This document shows positions 1 through 8,493 of a stretch of DNA of 42,070 nt, piece by piece. Source of the stretch: Akkermansiaceae bacterium (GTDB lineage Bacteria; Verrucomicrobiota; Verrucomicrobiia; Verrucomicrobiales; Akkermansiaceae). Location of the stretch: assembly GCA_015062055.1 (NCBI GenBank), contig SUVK01000020.1, forward strand, positions 1 to 42,070, read 5' to 3'. Position 1 is the stretch's first letter; each line of letters starts with the position of its first letter. The notes beneath the pieces are model-generated. The model was not told the DNA's origin and made no database searches. It was given only the letters and a program-made list of their open reading frames with translations. The position numbers and the translations under genes were made by a program.

Positions 1-2
1 TC

Positions 3-155
3 GACGCATCTTTAAAGGCAAATCAGCACGCCACATGGCACGAACAGAAAAGCTCCATTTTCTCAAAATTGCAGCGTAAATTGAAGAAAAATCACTTACT
101 GTCGCATTTGGTCTTGCAATTCAGCAGGGCAAACGAATTCAAATACGACCAATAG
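3..155 (+). CDS. possible 3' end of an upstream gene (partial)
   Basis: A frame is open from the window edge to a TAG at 153-155 (about 50 residues, rich in Lys, His and Ser). It could be the C-terminus of a gene whose body lies outside the window. I recognise no motif. A second frame (2-79) is also open to the edge, so the choice of frame is not secure. Confidence 0.25.
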   Translation, partial: DASLKANQHATWHEQKSSIFSKLQRKLKKNHLLSHLVLQFSRANEFKYDQ

Positions 156-208
156 TGAACAGATAGCCCAAATCTGTGTCTATAAATAATAGGAACAAAC
201 ACGAAATT

Positions 209-970
209 ATGGAACAGTTTTTTTTATCATTTTCCGACCCTTTATTCGCGTACGCATACGGCACATACAACACCCTCTCATTACTCGGCTTGGGCATCAT
301 GCTGTTTGCCGGACTCATTGGAGGCATTGTTCAAAACAGAATGATGGCAGCCATGAAACAATTTTCTGCAACACCGGCACCATACACCGGGGCCGATGTG
401 GCAAGAGCCATGTTGCGCGACAACGGGATTTCGGGGGTGCAAGTTACCCACACAGCCGGGCAATTAACAGACCACTACAACCCGACTGATCGCACCGTCA
501 ACCTCAGCGACATGGTACACTCCACCCGCAGTGTGGCAGCCATGGCCGTAGCCGCGCATGAGTGCGGACACGCCATTCAACACGCCAAAGCCTACCCCTG
601 GCTGAGCATGCGCAGCCAACTGGTTCCGCTGGTAAATATAGGCTCCAGACTGGGGCAAATCGTACTGGTCATCGGGCTTATCTTGTTGGCCGTCGGCAGC
701 AGCCCCACCGTGGCATGGGTCGGGCTTGCATTGTTTGCATCGACCACGATTTTTGCGCTGGTTACCTTGCCGGTAGAGTTTGATGCATCCGACCGCGCCT
801 TGAAATGGCTGGAGGCCTCCGGGGTGGCAGACCACGCCATGCACGGGCAAGCGCGCACGGCCTTACGTTGGGCAGCGATGACCTACGTTGCATCGGCGCT
901 TTCATCTATTGCCATGCTGGTGTACTACCTCTTCATCATCCTGAGCCATTTGCAAAACCGCAATGATTAA
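209..970 (+). CDS. membrane zinc metallopeptidase, YugP-like (Zn_peptidase_2)
   Basis: A 253-aa integral membrane protein of the YugP family (Zn-dependent neutral-protease-like membrane peptidases). Residues 24-43 form an N-terminal membrane segment. The zinc site HECGH is at residues 117-121, and the LPVEFDAS motif at 187-194 supplies the third ligand (Glu190). Two more membrane segments lie near 150-190 and one near 225-247. Length and motif order fit the family. The physiological substrate is unknown. I start at the ATG at 209; the same frame also has a GTG at 176, but the 11 extra residues are hydrophilic and precede the expected membrane anchor. It is followed after 18 nt by an HU-like gene and may head an operon that runs to trpS. 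Confidence 0.85.
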   Translation: MEQFFLSFSDPLFAYAYGTYNTLSLLGLGIMLFAGLIGGIVQNRMMAAMKQFSATPAPYTGADVARAMLRDNGISGVQVTHTAGQLTDHYNPTDRTVNLSDMVHSTRSVAAMAVAAHECGHAIQHAKAYPWLSMRSQLVPLVNIGSRLGQIVLVIGLILLAVGSSPTVAWVGLALFASTTIFALVTLPVEFDASDRALKWLEASGVADHAMHGQARTALRWAAMTYVASALSSIAMLVYYLFIILSHLQNRND

Positions 971-988
971 GGAGAGCTGAGAGCCGCC

Positions 989-1267
989 ATGACGCATAAA
1001 GAGCTATTAGAAGCCATACGGCAAGCCTTGGGTGGCACCGCCACCCAAAATGCGGCCGAGCTGGCTTTGCAGGCGGTAACCCGAGCCATACGCGACGGCT
1101 TAGCCGAAGACGGCGAGGTCAAATTGGCCGGTTTCGGAACTTTCCGCTATAAAACCGTAGCAGCTCGCCGACTTTTATTGCCCCACAATAAACAAAGTAT
1201 AGAATTGCCGCAGCGCCGTGTGCTGCGCTTCATCCACAGTGGCAAAAAGGATATTTTCAAGCAATAG
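989..1267 (+). CDS. HU/IHF-family DNA-binding protein
   Basis: A 92-aa small basic protein with the HU/IHF fold: an N-terminal two-helix dimerisation part (MTHKELLEAI...) and the family signature GFGTF at residues 49-53, followed by the DNA-binding arm region and a C-terminal helix. The arm lacks the usual N-P-x-T-G stretch and carries LPHNKQSIELP instead, so its DNA specificity may differ from ordinary HU. It would act as a nucleoid architectural protein. It sits between a membrane peptidase gene and a thioredoxin-fold lipoprotein gene on the same strand. A purine-rich stretch (AAGGAGAG) lies about 14 nt before the ATG, a loose ribosome binding site. Confidence 0.85.
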   Translation: MTHKELLEAIRQALGGTATQNAAELALQAVTRAIRDGLAEDGEVKLAGFGTFRYKTVAARRLLLPHNKQSIELPQRRVLRFIHSGKKDIFKQ

Positions 1268-1319
1268 AACGCATATTATTCTTTACAAACAGACCATTTA
1301 GGGTAAGAATTATTGCAGC

Positions 1320-1859
1320 ATGAAACGCGCATTAACTTCGTTATCACTCGTACTGATACCCTGTCTGTGGACCGGGTGCTGGGATGATGATGAAGATGCC
1401 CGAGCCATACGCGCCGCGAGTTTCACAACCTCGACCCGTCCTGCCCCCAACCCGGAGCGCATTTCCCTGCAATCCGAAATTCGACAAAACGTCAACATGG
1501 GTTCGGGCATAAGCTCTGCCCCTCGCTACGAGCTGTACAGCCAATACAAGGGAGAAGATATGCGGCAGATTACCGGAGTATCGGGGCGTAAACTCATTCT
1601 CGCCTTTACCTGTGATTGGTGCGAACACAGTGGCCAGATGCGTGAGGCCCTCAAAAAACTGGCAGAAGACGAAAAGGGCAACGTGCAAGTGGTCGATGTT
1701 AATGCTGACCAATACCCCAAAATAGCAGAAGAGTTCGGGCTGACGAAAGTACCCACCATCTTTATCTATACAGAGGGTATTCGACTGCGCGTTTTCGAGG
1801 GGGCTTACGATACAGCCACCCTCAAGACCATGCTCGACCAACTTTTCTGCAATAATTGA
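1320..1859 (+). CDS. thioredoxin-fold lipoprotein
   Basis: A 179-aa exported protein. The N-terminus has Lys/Arg, a hydrophobic core and a Cys at residue 20 (LWTGC), a plausible but not ideal lipobox because Trp is at -3. A low-complexity linker follows. A thioredoxin domain covers about residues 80-177, with active-site motif CDWC and the cis-Pro segment KVPTIFIY. The CxxC implies a disulfide oxidoreductase facing the periplasm, perhaps feeding cytochrome or envelope-protein maturation (inference). The stop codon is 29 nt before trpS. A longer reading of the trpS frame would start at a TTG overlapping this stop, which I reject. Confidence 0.8.
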   Translation: MKRALTSLSLVLIPCLWTGCWDDDEDARAIRAASFTTSTRPAPNPERISLQSEIRQNVNMGSGISSAPRYELYSQYKGEDMRQITGVSGRKLILAFTCDWCEHSGQMREALKKLAEDEKGNVQVVDVNADQYPKIAEEFGLTKVPTIFIYTEGIRLRVFEGAYDTATLKTMLDQLFCNN

Positions 1860-1888
1860 TTTTTACACAAAACAAACACATATCAATC

Positions 1889-2857
1889 ATGAGATTCCTG
1901 ACAGGATTACAACCCAGCGGAAAACTCCACATCGGCAACTACTTCGGTGCCATTCAAAACGCCATTGAGTTACAGAATAAGGGTGAAGCATTCTACTTCA
2001 TCGCCAATTACCACGCCATGACCACCATGCCGGGGGCAGAAGCACTGCGAGCCAACACATACGAGATGGCCGTGGACTTGCTGGCCTGTGGGCTCGACCC
2101 ACAAAAGGCCGTCTTCTTTGCCCAATCTGCCGTGCCCGAGGTCAACGAACTTGCTTGGATTCTCTCTACCGTATGCCCCATGGGATTGTTGGAGCGCTGC
2201 CACTCATACAAAGACAAGATCGCCAAGGGGTTCAGCCCCAACCACGCCCTCTTTGCATACCCCGCTCTCATGGCGGCAGATATTCTGCTTTACGACAGCG
2301 ATGCCGTGCCCGTGGGTAAGGACCAGAAACAGCACCTTGAGGTAACGCGCGACCTGGCCGGCAAGATTAACGATACCTTCGGCGCAGCCCTCCTGCGCAT
2401 GCCCGAGGCTATCATCAACGAAACCACTGCCATTGTGCCCGGGCTTGATGGCCAAAAAATGAGCAAGAGCTACGGCAACACCCTGCCCGTTTTCGGCGAG
2501 GAAAAAGCCCTGCGCAAGCTCATCAACAAAAAAGTGGTGACGGATGCCACCCCGTTGGAGGCCCCCAAGCCCACGGAAAACTCCATCATCCTTGCCCTAT
2601 ACAAGCTCTTTGCCACACCCGCCCAATATGAAGAGATGGTGGCAGCTCACCACCGAGGCGGCGTAGGCTACGGGCAATTTAAGAAAGACCTGTTCGAAGC
2701 CTACTGGGAGTACTTCCGCGCCGCTCGAGAAAAGCGCGAGTGGATTATGGCCAACCCGGGCTATGTGGATGAGGTATTGGCAAGCGGGGCCCAAAAAGCC
2801 AGAGAAGCTGCGGCCCAAGTGTTGTCACGCGTACGCAAAGCCGTTGGTCTTATTTAA
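1889..2857 (+). CDS. trpS: tryptophanyl-tRNA synthetase
   Basis: A 322-aa class Ic aminoacyl-tRNA synthetase that charges tRNA-Trp. Near the N-terminus it has FLTGLQPSGKLHIGNYFGA, which contains the HIGN version of the HIGH signature. GQKMSKSYGNTL is the KMSKS loop. Length and motif spacing match bacterial TrpS. I start at the ATG at 1889, which places the Rossmann-fold strand right at the N-terminus as in homologues; the upstream TTG at 1856 would add 11 unrelated residues. It is the last gene before a strong terminator, so it probably shares a transcript with the upstream genes. Confidence 0.97.
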   Translation: MRFLTGLQPSGKLHIGNYFGAIQNAIELQNKGEAFYFIANYHAMTTMPGAEALRANTYEMAVDLLACGLDPQKAVFFAQSAVPEVNELAWILSTVCPMGLLERCHSYKDKIAKGFSPNHALFAYPALMAADILLYDSDAVPVGKDQKQHLEVTRDLAGKINDTFGAALLRMPEAIINETTAIVPGLDGQKMSKSYGNTLPVFGEEKALRKLINKKVVTDATPLEAPKPTENSIILALYKLFATPAQYEEMVAAHHRGGVGYGQFKKDLFEAYWEYFRAAREKREWIMANPGYVDEVLASGAQKAREAAAQVLSRVRKAVGLI

Positions 2858-2871
2858 TTTTTCAACTCGTC

Positions 2872-2910
2872 AACTGCGGGTGCCAAACAGAATGGCCCCG
2901 CAGTTTTTTT
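2872..2910 (+). terminator. rho-independent terminator after trpS
   Basis: A 9-bp stem AACTGCGGG/CCCGCAGTT (2872-2880 with 2897-2905) is followed by a T run (TTTTTTTGTTTTT), 15 nt after the trpS stop. It also lies in the gap to the convergent DnaJ-like gene. Confidence 0.9.
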
Positions 2911-2974
2911 GTTTTTACAGGGGAGAGGGCAGCGCACGGCCGGCAATAGCGGAGGGGAAGCATCAAAAACAATT

Positions 2975-3712
2975 TCAATTTTCGGGAGTAACGGGTATGG
3001 CAGCATCACGTTCTGCGCGCAAGCGTATGGCTTCTTTGAGGTTATGAGCCGCCCCGGTATGTCCTTGATTAGCCGCGCACTGCCACCAGTGCAGCGCCTC
3101 TTCCTCATTGGGAGTGGTACCATTGAGGCCATGGTAAATAATATTGGCATAGCGATATTGAGCGGTAGCATCGCCATTGCATGCACGGCGGTATAGGGAT
3201 TCTACCATTTTTTTCTCTCGCTGCACCTGCTTGGCAGCTATATCGGCATCATCGCGTTGGCCGTAGCGCACTGCCCAGGGCAACATCACGGCAAATGCTA
3301 ACAAGTAAAACGCCACTAAATGCCACCGAGAAAATGACAAGGTGGGGTGCACATGCATGCGGCGCACTCGCAATGGGTGCTCGGAATCCCGCTCGTAGCG
3401 CTTGCGACGCGAGGCGCGACGCTCGTGCGCATGCCGTACCGATACCCGTACACGACGCGGAAAGGCGGTCAACTCCGACGCCATACCGAGGCGCCTGTGG
3501 CGCTCCAGCCATCCATCGTATTGAGCGCGTTGCTCAGCATCGGCCAGCACGCGATAAGCTTCTGCCACCAGTTTAAAGCGCTCTTCAGCGGCCTCGTTGC
3601 CCATATTGTGGTCGGGGTGGTAGCGCTTGGCCTGCTTGCGATACGCGGATTTGATTTCGCGGGCAGAGGCGTTTTCGGGCACATCGAGCAACTGGTAATA
3701 ATCCGGGCGCAT
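2975..3712 (-). CDS. DnaJ-domain membrane protein with Sel1-like repeat
   Basis: A 245-aa protein with an N-terminal J domain (residues 1-70, HPD at 32-34, which activates Hsp70/DnaK). A basic linker, one membrane segment near residues 131-150 and a C-terminal helical region follow. The C-terminal region holds a Sel1/TPR-like repeat ([15 protein letters not shown], then [20 protein letters not shown]). The J domain would face the cytosol and the Sel1 part the other side, so it may link DnaK to an envelope process (inference). The start is the ATG at 3712, whose A is also the last base of the upstream gene's TGA (TGATG). A longer frame from 3739 would overlap the upstream gene by 28 nt and is not needed. 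Confidence 0.8.
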   Translation of the reverse strand: MRPDYYQLLDVPENASAREIKSAYRKQAKRYHPDHNMGNEAAEERFKLVAEAYRVLADAEQRAQYDGWLERHRRLGMASELTAFPRRVRVSVRHAHERRASRRKRYERDSEHPLRVRRMHVHPTLSFSRWHLVAFYLLAFAVMLPWAVRYGQRDDADIAAKQVQREKKMVESLYRRACNGDATAQYRYANIIYHGLNGTTPNEEEALHWWQCAANQGHTGAAHNLKEAIRLRAERDAAIPVTPEN

Positions 3713-4494
3713 CAGGAAAAGAAGGGGCGTGGCACCCACCCGAGGGCAAGAAGTTTATCGATGGAAACGCAGGCATTCACTCCGCCGCGGCAAGAGGCGG
3801 CAGATACCTCAGCCGATATCGGCACTCCGGTTTCGCGAGCCAACGCAGCATAAGCGGAGGCCTTGGTAAAGCAGTCACCGCACACATTATAAACGCCGCA
3901 GGGGTGTTGAGATATCAGCAAAAGAGCCGCCACAGCATCTTGCACATGTACATAGTGCAACAGGCGGTCGGGCGCACCGGGCAACTGAGGTTCCCCGGCA
4001 AGGTGCCTGCGGCGCAGTTCGCAACGCTGCTCGCCATACAAGGCGGCTAATCGGGCAACCACCCCACCATGAGCCAACACATTTTGCTCGACATCCAACA
4101 ACACACAGGCTCTTTCGCCGGTAGCCCGGGGCGTTGTTTTCTCGGTAACAAGTTGCCCCCCGCAATCACCATATACGGAGATTGAAGAGCAAAAGATGAC
4201 TTTAGCCCCCGGGCACTGCCGATGCAAGGCCGACACGGTGTCCGAATAACAGGTGCGGTACTGCACTGCCGTGCCTCCGCGTGTTGCCATGCAGCAGAAT
4301 ATCAGTGTAGGCTCGCACAGAGCATAAGCTGTGGCAAGGGTGGCACCATGGCACGCAGCCCCGCAAACATCAGCCGGAGAAACAGGGTCTATGGTAAGCA
4401 CGGCAGCCCCGTGGGCACGGCAGGCGTCTGCAAGTGCTTGCCCCAAAAAACCGTGGCCTACCACCCACACGCGCGCTGCAGCCAAGTTACTCAT
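3712..4494 (-). CDS. NAD(P)-dependent epimerase/reductase of the extended SDR type
   Basis: A 260-aa Rossmann-fold protein with an N-terminal nucleotide-binding loop ([13 protein letters not shown], residues 9-21), a mid-protein [14 protein letters not shown] segment with the SS and SxxYG pattern of NAD-dependent epimerase/dehydratases, and a late [13 protein letters not shown] motif. It resembles the YeeZ-like group of nucleoside-diphosphate-sugar epimerase relatives. The substrate cannot be told from sequence. Its start overlaps the ispD stop by 4 nt (ATGA), and its stop overlaps the DnaJ-like start by 1 nt, so the genes are translationally coupled. The usual catalytic Y-x-x-x-K is not clear, so catalysis is uncertain. 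Confidence 0.75.
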   Translation of the reverse strand: MSNLAAARVWVVGHGFLGQALADACRAHGAAVLTIDPVSPADVCGAACHGATLATAYALCEPTLIFCCMATRGGTAVQYRTCYSDTVSALHRQCPGAKVIFCSSISVYGDCGGQLVTEKTTPRATGERACVLLDVEQNVLAHGGVVARLAALYGEQRCELRRRHLAGEPQLPGAPDRLLHYVHVQDAVAALLLISQHPCGVYNVCGDCFTKASAYAALARETGVPISAEVSAASCRGGVNACVSIDKLLALGWVPRPFFS

Positions 4495-5159
4495 GCGCGG
4501 TGTTGCCAGATTAGCTCGGCAAGCTCCAAATCGCCCGGCAGCGTGATTTTGAGATTGGGGCCTACTTGCACCAAACGAGTAGCAACCCCCAACGCCTCTA
4601 CCGCCGACACCTCATCGGTAACCACCAGCTTTTGCTCTGCCACGCATGAGTAGGCGCGGCGCAGCATGGCAAGGTCAAAAATCTGCGGGGTTTCCATACC
4701 CCATAAGTTGTCACGGCTCACTTTCTCGGGCAGGGAGTAAGCGGCCGAATCTGCTCGTTTGAGCGTATCGACCACGGGGTGAGCGCAGGCTGCAGCACCG
4801 GTTTGTTGCGCAGCAGCCAAACAATCACGTATACCCTGCGGGGTTATCAGCGGGCGGGCGCCATCGTGCACGGCCACATAAGTAGTGCCGGCAGGCAGAG
4901 CATTCAACCCTGCTTCTACAGAGTTTTGGCGCTCTGCCCCGCCATCCACCCGCAATACCGGTACGGGGAAAGCAGCGGTGCCCAGCCCCACCTCATGCCA
5001 GCGAGATTCCGGGCATACCACCACCACAGCTGCACACCCGGCAGCCACAAAGGCATCTACACTGCGCCGCAACACCGGCACCCCGGCCAAGGGGACGGCC
5101 AATTTATCAAACCCGGCACGGCGAGAACTACCGGCTGCTACTATTACGGCGCAAAACAT
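4491..5159 (-). CDS. ispD: 2-C-methyl-D-erythritol 4-phosphate cytidylyltransferase
   Basis: A 222-aa enzyme of the MEP isoprenoid pathway that couples methylerythritol phosphate to CTP. It shows the N-terminal nucleotide loop VIVAAGSSRRAGFDK, the VVCPES region, VAVHDGARPL with the metal/CTP-binding acidic residue, and a C-terminal KITLPGDLELAE segment. Length is typical. It begins 7 nt after the yqeY stop and overlaps the downstream epimerase gene. ispH of the same pathway lies about 1.5 kb away at 6650-7852, so two MEP genes are near neighbours but not in one operon. Confidence 0.95.
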   Translation of the reverse strand: MFCAVIVAAGSSRRAGFDKLAVPLAGVPVLRRSVDAFVAAGCAAVVVVCPESRWHEVGLGTAAFPVPVLRVDGGAERQNSVEAGLNALPAGTTYVAVHDGARPLITPQGIRDCLAAAQQTGAAACAHPVVDTLKRADSAAYSLPEKVSRDNLWGMETPQIFDLAMLRRAYSCVAEQKLVVTDEVSAVEALGVATRLVQVGPNLKITLPGDLELAELIWQHRA

Positions 5160-5166
5160 GGCTTCA

Positions 5167-5622
5167 TCAGGCTAAGCGAGCTCCCACCAGCTGAGACAAT
5201 AGCTTACCGGGGGCACGGCCTTCGGTGCGAGCTTGCATCTCTTTCATCACACGCCCCATATCCTTTTTAGAGGTAGCGCCCAACTCTGCAATCACCGCAT
5301 CCAGCACGGGCAGAATCTCGGCCTCGCTCATCTCCGCCGGCAACAAGGCAACAAGCACACGCATCTCGGCCTGCTCTTTTTCTACCAGCTCGGGGCGGGC
5401 AGCTTTTTCATACATGGCGATAGCGTCTTCACGCTGTTTAATCTGCTTGCGCACCACGTTTTGAGCCTCATTCTCAGAGAGCTGTTCGCGTGCATTTCCC
5501 TTGGCGACCTGGGCATTTTGAAGAGCGGCCTTCACACTGCGAAGCGCACCGAGGGTGAGCTGGTCTTTCCCCAACATGGCAGCTTTCATTCCTGCCGTTA
5601 TTTGATCATATATTGTACTCAT
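5167..5622 (-). CDS. GatB/YqeY-domain protein
   Basis: A 151-aa helical protein of the YqeY family, homologous to the C-terminal tRNA-binding tail of GatB. Visible signatures are LGALRSVKAALQNA, a long charged helix (VVRKQIKQREDAIAMYEKA), LLPAEMSEAEI and the C-terminal MGRVMKEMQARTEGRAPG with K-L-LSQLV. Its exact role is not settled; a link to tRNA metabolism is likely. The start is the ATG at 5622, with AGGGCG just upstream. A longer frame to 5691 is rejected because it would run through the promoter. It is the first gene of the minus-strand set yqeY-ispD-epimerase-dnaJ. Confidence 0.85.
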   Translation of the reverse strand: MSTIYDQITAGMKAAMLGKDQLTLGALRSVKAALQNAQVAKGNAREQLSENEAQNVVRKQIKQREDAIAMYEKAARPELVEKEQAEMRVLVALLPAEMSEAEILPVLDAVIAELGATSKKDMGRVMKEMQARTEGRAPGKLLSQLVGARLA

Positions 5623-5632
5623 ATCGCCCTTT

Positions 5633-5660
5633 ATTCTACAGCATCGGTTTTGCATTGCAA
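5633..5660 (-). promoter_or_regulatory. sigma70-type promoter for yqeY operon
   Basis: On the minus strand TTGCAA (5655-5660), a 16-nt spacer and TAGAAT (5633-5638). The -10 box ends 10 nt before the ATG, so the leader would be only 3-4 nt. Confidence 0.55.
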
Positions 5661-5744
5661 GCACCAAATCACGCGCGCGCGTCATGTGCAAGTATGTTTT
5701 TACCCTCGTTTTTTGACGTTTTTTTTATTTTGGGCGTTTTCAGC

Positions 5745-5773
5745 TTGCCATCTCGCGCTTTTCATGATATACA
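5745..5773 (+). promoter_or_regulatory. sigma70-type promoter for the pilin-like gene
   Basis: TTGCCA (5745-5750), a 17-nt spacer and TATACA (5768-5773), giving a predicted start near 5780 and a short leader of about 20 nt. No Shine-Dalgarno motif precedes the ATG at 5802. Confidence 0.6.
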
Positions 5774-5801
5774 AAAAGAGTCAAACAAAACTTAAATTCT
5801 T

Positions 5802-6569
5802 ATGAAAATCATCAAAAAAGTAAAAAAAGGCTTTACTCTTATCGAGCTTCTCGTGGTAATTGCCATTATGGCATCTTTGGGTGCTGTAGGTTATGTGGCC
5901 ATTCTTAACATGTCTAATGCCGGTGATAAACAAGCGGCTAAAGAAAATATCAAGCAGATTGGCACGGTTCTCGGTCAATTTAAACAACAACGCGGTAGTT
6001 ACCCCTGCGATGCTACAGCTAAGATGGTAGAAAAAAGAGCCGCCAAGTACGGCGAGTTGACTGGTGATACCGCCAACCCCTACTTCCGCCAGTTATTTGC
6101 CAAGAAGGGTGCCGTCAAAGAAGCCACTTTCTACGCCAAAATCGGCGAGGGCATGATTGAAGGTAATGAATCCATTGATAACGGCGAATGTCTGACCCCC
6201 GGCGAAAACGCCTTTGCCTACGTCATGCGCAAACCAGCAGACGCAGAACCCGCTAAGGGCAAAAAGAAAGATGTAGAAGCTCCCACCAAGAGCCCCATTA
6301 CCTCCGGTCCCCTTCTTTTCTGCTGTGTGGGTAAGTTCACCGAACCCGTTCCGGGCGATCAGCTGACGTTCGACATGGAGGCTTTCAGAGAATACGCCAT
6401 TGCCTACAATGTAGACGGCGCAACGATTGACCTTGATGACGATTTCCTCATCCCCGACGAGGGTAACGATAGCGTAGGGCGCTTGGATGAGGAGCAAATC
6501 ACCAAGATTTTCCCCGAGGGCAGCAACAACGGTGCTAACTACATCATCTTGCCCCCTGCCAGAAACTAA
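5802..6569 (+). CDS. type IV pilin-like / type II secretion pseudopilin protein
   Basis: A 255-aa protein with a short basic leader (MKIIKKVKKG) and then the prepilin cleavage and N-methylation motif FTLIELLVVIAIMASLG: cleavage after Gly10, Phe at +1, Glu at +5. The long hydrophobic helix anchors it in the membrane and packs it into a pilus or pseudopilus. The globular part is soluble, has a Lys/Ala-rich linker, a pair of Cys (FCCVG) and several Asp/Glu-rich segments. It matches the verrucomicrobial secretion G-like class more than a classical adhesive pilin. No assembly genes (pilD, gspE, gspF) are nearby, so it must use machinery encoded elsewhere. It has its own promoter and terminator, so it is monocistronic. 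Confidence 0.85.
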   Translation: MKIIKKVKKGFTLIELLVVIAIMASLGAVGYVAILNMSNAGDKQAAKENIKQIGTVLGQFKQQRGSYPCDATAKMVEKRAAKYGELTGDTANPYFRQLFAKKGAVKEATFYAKIGEGMIEGNESIDNGECLTPGENAFAYVMRKPADAEPAKGKKKDVEAPTKSPITSGPLLFCCVGKFTEPVPGDQLTFDMEAFREYAIAYNVDGATIDLDDDFLIPDEGNDSVGRLDEEQITKIFPEGSNNGANYIILPPARN

Positions 6570-6590
6570 GCTACACTTCTTATCATTAAA

Positions 6591-6625
6591 AACGCTCCTG
6601 TTTTCGCAAACAGGAGCGTTTTTTT
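6591..6625. terminator. bidirectional terminator between the pilin-like gene and ispH
   Basis: A stem AACGCTCCTGTTT/AAACAGGAGCGTT is flanked by A-rich and T-rich runs on both sides. It can stop the plus-strand pilin transcript (T run at 6619-6625) and the minus-strand ispH transcript. Confidence 0.9.
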
Positions 6626-6649
6626 GCAGACCAAAAACAAGCAAAATGC

Positions 6650-7852
6650 TTAAAGAGCAGGCAGGGTAAAGCCACGCAAGTATGCCAAGCGGTGCAGCAC
6701 CTCTTCTATCACATTATCGGGGCAAGAGGCACCGGCAGTAACGCCAATGCGCCACAATCGCTCCGTATCTGCCACTTCAGCCGGCAACTGCAAAGTGAGC
6801 TCCTCTTTCGTCACAAGGTCGTACGCTTTAATTTCTTGCAATGACAACAAGCAATCGGCCGACTTAACAAAGAACGTGGGCAAACGGCGCGCGGCAATAT
6901 GCGCCAGGTGTGTAGTATTAGAGCTATTATAGCCACCTATGATAAACATGGCATCCAGCGGTTTTTCGAGCAGCTCGAAAAGAGCATTTTGGCGGTCTTG
7001 CGTGGCACCGCAAATCGTATCGAACACATGAAAGCGAGAGTCATCGCCATCTCGCCGAACCACGGCTGCACGCAGCATTTGTTGAATATGAGCCGTCTCG
7101 CTCTTGAGCATGGTTGTTTGGTTGGCCATACCGATTTCGGCCAAGTGAACATCGGGGTCGAACCCGGGTGATGAAGCTGCAGCAAAATGAGCCATAAAAG
7201 ACTCGCGGTCGCCCTTGCCCGACAAATAATCAGCCAGCAGCTGCGCCTCTTGCTCAGAAAAGATGACAATGTAATTACCCAAGCCATCCTCTCCCATGCT
7301 TTGAGAAGCCGTGGCCATACTCTCCTCGTGCTTGGCCTTACCATGAATCACACTGGTAATCCCCATGCGTGCGTATGAGCGCACGCGCGTCCATACCTTC
7401 ATGACGTTGCCGCAGGTAGAATCAACCAACTGCACCCCCTTCTCTTCTAAACGCTTGCGCAAAGAAACCGGCACACCGAAGGCGGGTATGATCACCACAT
7501 CTTCTTCTGTCAATTCATCATAAGCAGGCGAATCTACCTTAAACGGCAAATGCCGTAAGCCCATGGCATCTAACCGCGCATTGACAACCGGGTTGTGAAT
7601 AATCTCACCAATAAGCCATATGCGTTTGCCGGCAAACATATCGCAGGCGGCATGGGCAATTTCGATAGCACGCTTAACGCCATCGCAAAAACCAAACGAT
7701 GAAGCAAGGTAAATCTCGGTATTGCCGCAAGCAAGCTTATTGCCGTTTTCACGAATAAGCTTCACCAATGGGCTTTTATATTGGTCCACCTGACTACGGA
7801 TGCGCTCTAACACATCTCGCCGACGCACATTGACGGGCTTTTTCGCTTGCAT
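6650..7852 (-). CDS. ispH: 4-hydroxy-3-methylbut-2-enyl diphosphate reductase
   Basis: A 400-aa iron-sulfur enzyme catalysing the last MEP-pathway step (HMBPP to IPP and DMAPP). The three cluster cysteines are seen in SFGFCDGVKRAIEIA, DSTCGNVMKVW and GASCPDNVIEEVL. The catalytic region IHGKAKHEE and the SNTTHL segment are present. It belongs to the long form (about 400 aa) typical of cyanobacteria, plants and PVC bacteria rather than the 310-aa proteobacterial form, with roughly 50 extra residues before the first Cys. The start is the ATG at 7852; upstream in-frame codons to 7909 run into the divergent promoter. It converges with the pilin-like gene on a shared terminator. Confidence 0.95.
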   Translation of the reverse strand: MQAKKPVNVRRRDVLERIRSQVDQYKSPLVKLIRENGNKLACGNTEIYLASSFGFCDGVKRAIEIAHAACDMFAGKRIWLIGEIIHNPVVNARLDAMGLRHLPFKVDSPAYDELTEEDVVIIPAFGVPVSLRKRLEEKGVQLVDSTCGNVMKVWTRVRSYARMGITSVIHGKAKHEESMATASQSMGEDGLGNYIVIFSEQEAQLLADYLSGKGDRESFMAHFAAASSPGFDPDVHLAEIGMANQTTMLKSETAHIQQMLRAAVVRRDGDDSRFHVFDTICGATQDRQNALFELLEKPLDAMFIIGGYNSSNTTHLAHIAARRLPTFFVKSADCLLSLQEIKAYDLVTKEELTLQLPAEVADTERLWRIGVTAGASCPDNVIEEVLHRLAYLRGFTLPAL

Positions 7853-7918
7853 GGCGATATTGTGACGATTCCCCCCCCGCCTGTCAAGAAAAATGCCCCT
7901 TGCAGCCATACTTAACGC

Positions 7919-7947
7919 TTGATTCAGCAGCAGTATCTCTGTATAAT
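7919..7947 (+). promoter_or_regulatory. promoter placing transcription start at the 7954 ATG
   Basis: TTGATT (7919-7924), a 17-nt spacer and a perfect TATAAT (7942-7947). Only 6 nt (GAACAC) separate the -10 box from the ATG, so the mRNA should be leaderless. Confidence 0.7.
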
Positions 7948-7953
7948 GAACAC

Positions 7954-8475
7954 ATGAAGAAACAGCTACTTATTGCCATGGTTGCCTTGGCCGCCGCATC
8001 TGCCGTACCTTCAGCATATGCGCAAAGCCCCGATGTTTCGCACGAAGACCGCGATGTAGTGCGCGTAATGCGCCATCCCGACGGCTCTCGCTCGGTGTAC
8101 AAACGCCAAGCGGGATGGAAAGGTATGCGCTGCGCCACCTATTTACCCAACGGCAAACTGGCAGCCATTAACGACTACACGGAGAGCAAGTACGGCCAGC
8201 TCATCGGCTGCACCATCTACGACAACAACCGCAAGCCCATATACAAAGTAGCATACGGTTACGACCGCCAAGGGCGTTTGGTAGAAGAACGCATGTTCTC
8301 CGTACACGACCAAAAGCTGGTACAACGTGTTATCTACCGCTACAATGCCGATGGCGAGAGAGCCAAGCCCCTGATTGTATCCCTCAACGACGGCTCTGCC
8401 AATATCACCCCCACCATGAATGCCGATGTGGAAGATGCGCACCGCAATCTCCCCCGTGGCCGTGGCAATCGTTAA
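7954..8475 (+). CDS. secreted protein of unknown function
   Basis: A 173-aa protein with a clear signal peptide (MKKQLLIAMVALAAASAVPSAYAQS, cleavage after Ala22 or so). The mature part has several short aromatic beta-like units (YLPNGKLAAINDYTES, YDNNRKPIYKVAYGYDRQ, YRYNADGER) reminiscent of RHS/YD or MORN-type strands, but too few to assign a family. It ends in an Arg/Gly-rich tail (NLPRGRGNR). I do not recognise it. It is divergent from ispH and followed after 18 nt by another small gene. Its promoter implies a leaderless message. Confidence 0.75.
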   Translation: MKKQLLIAMVALAAASAVPSAYAQSPDVSHEDRDVVRVMRHPDGSRSVYKRQAGWKGMRCATYLPNGKLAAINDYTESKYGQLIGCTIYDNNRKPIYKVAYGYDRQGRLVEERMFSVHDQKLVQRVIYRYNADGERAKPLIVSLNDGSANITPTMNADVEDAHRNLPRGRGNR

Positions 8476-8493
8476 CAACCGGCTCAGCTCATT

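Noticed and set aside
1856..1888. TTG start extending trpS upstream
   Set aside because: It would overlap the previous stop and add residues absent from the conserved N-terminal Rossmann strand.
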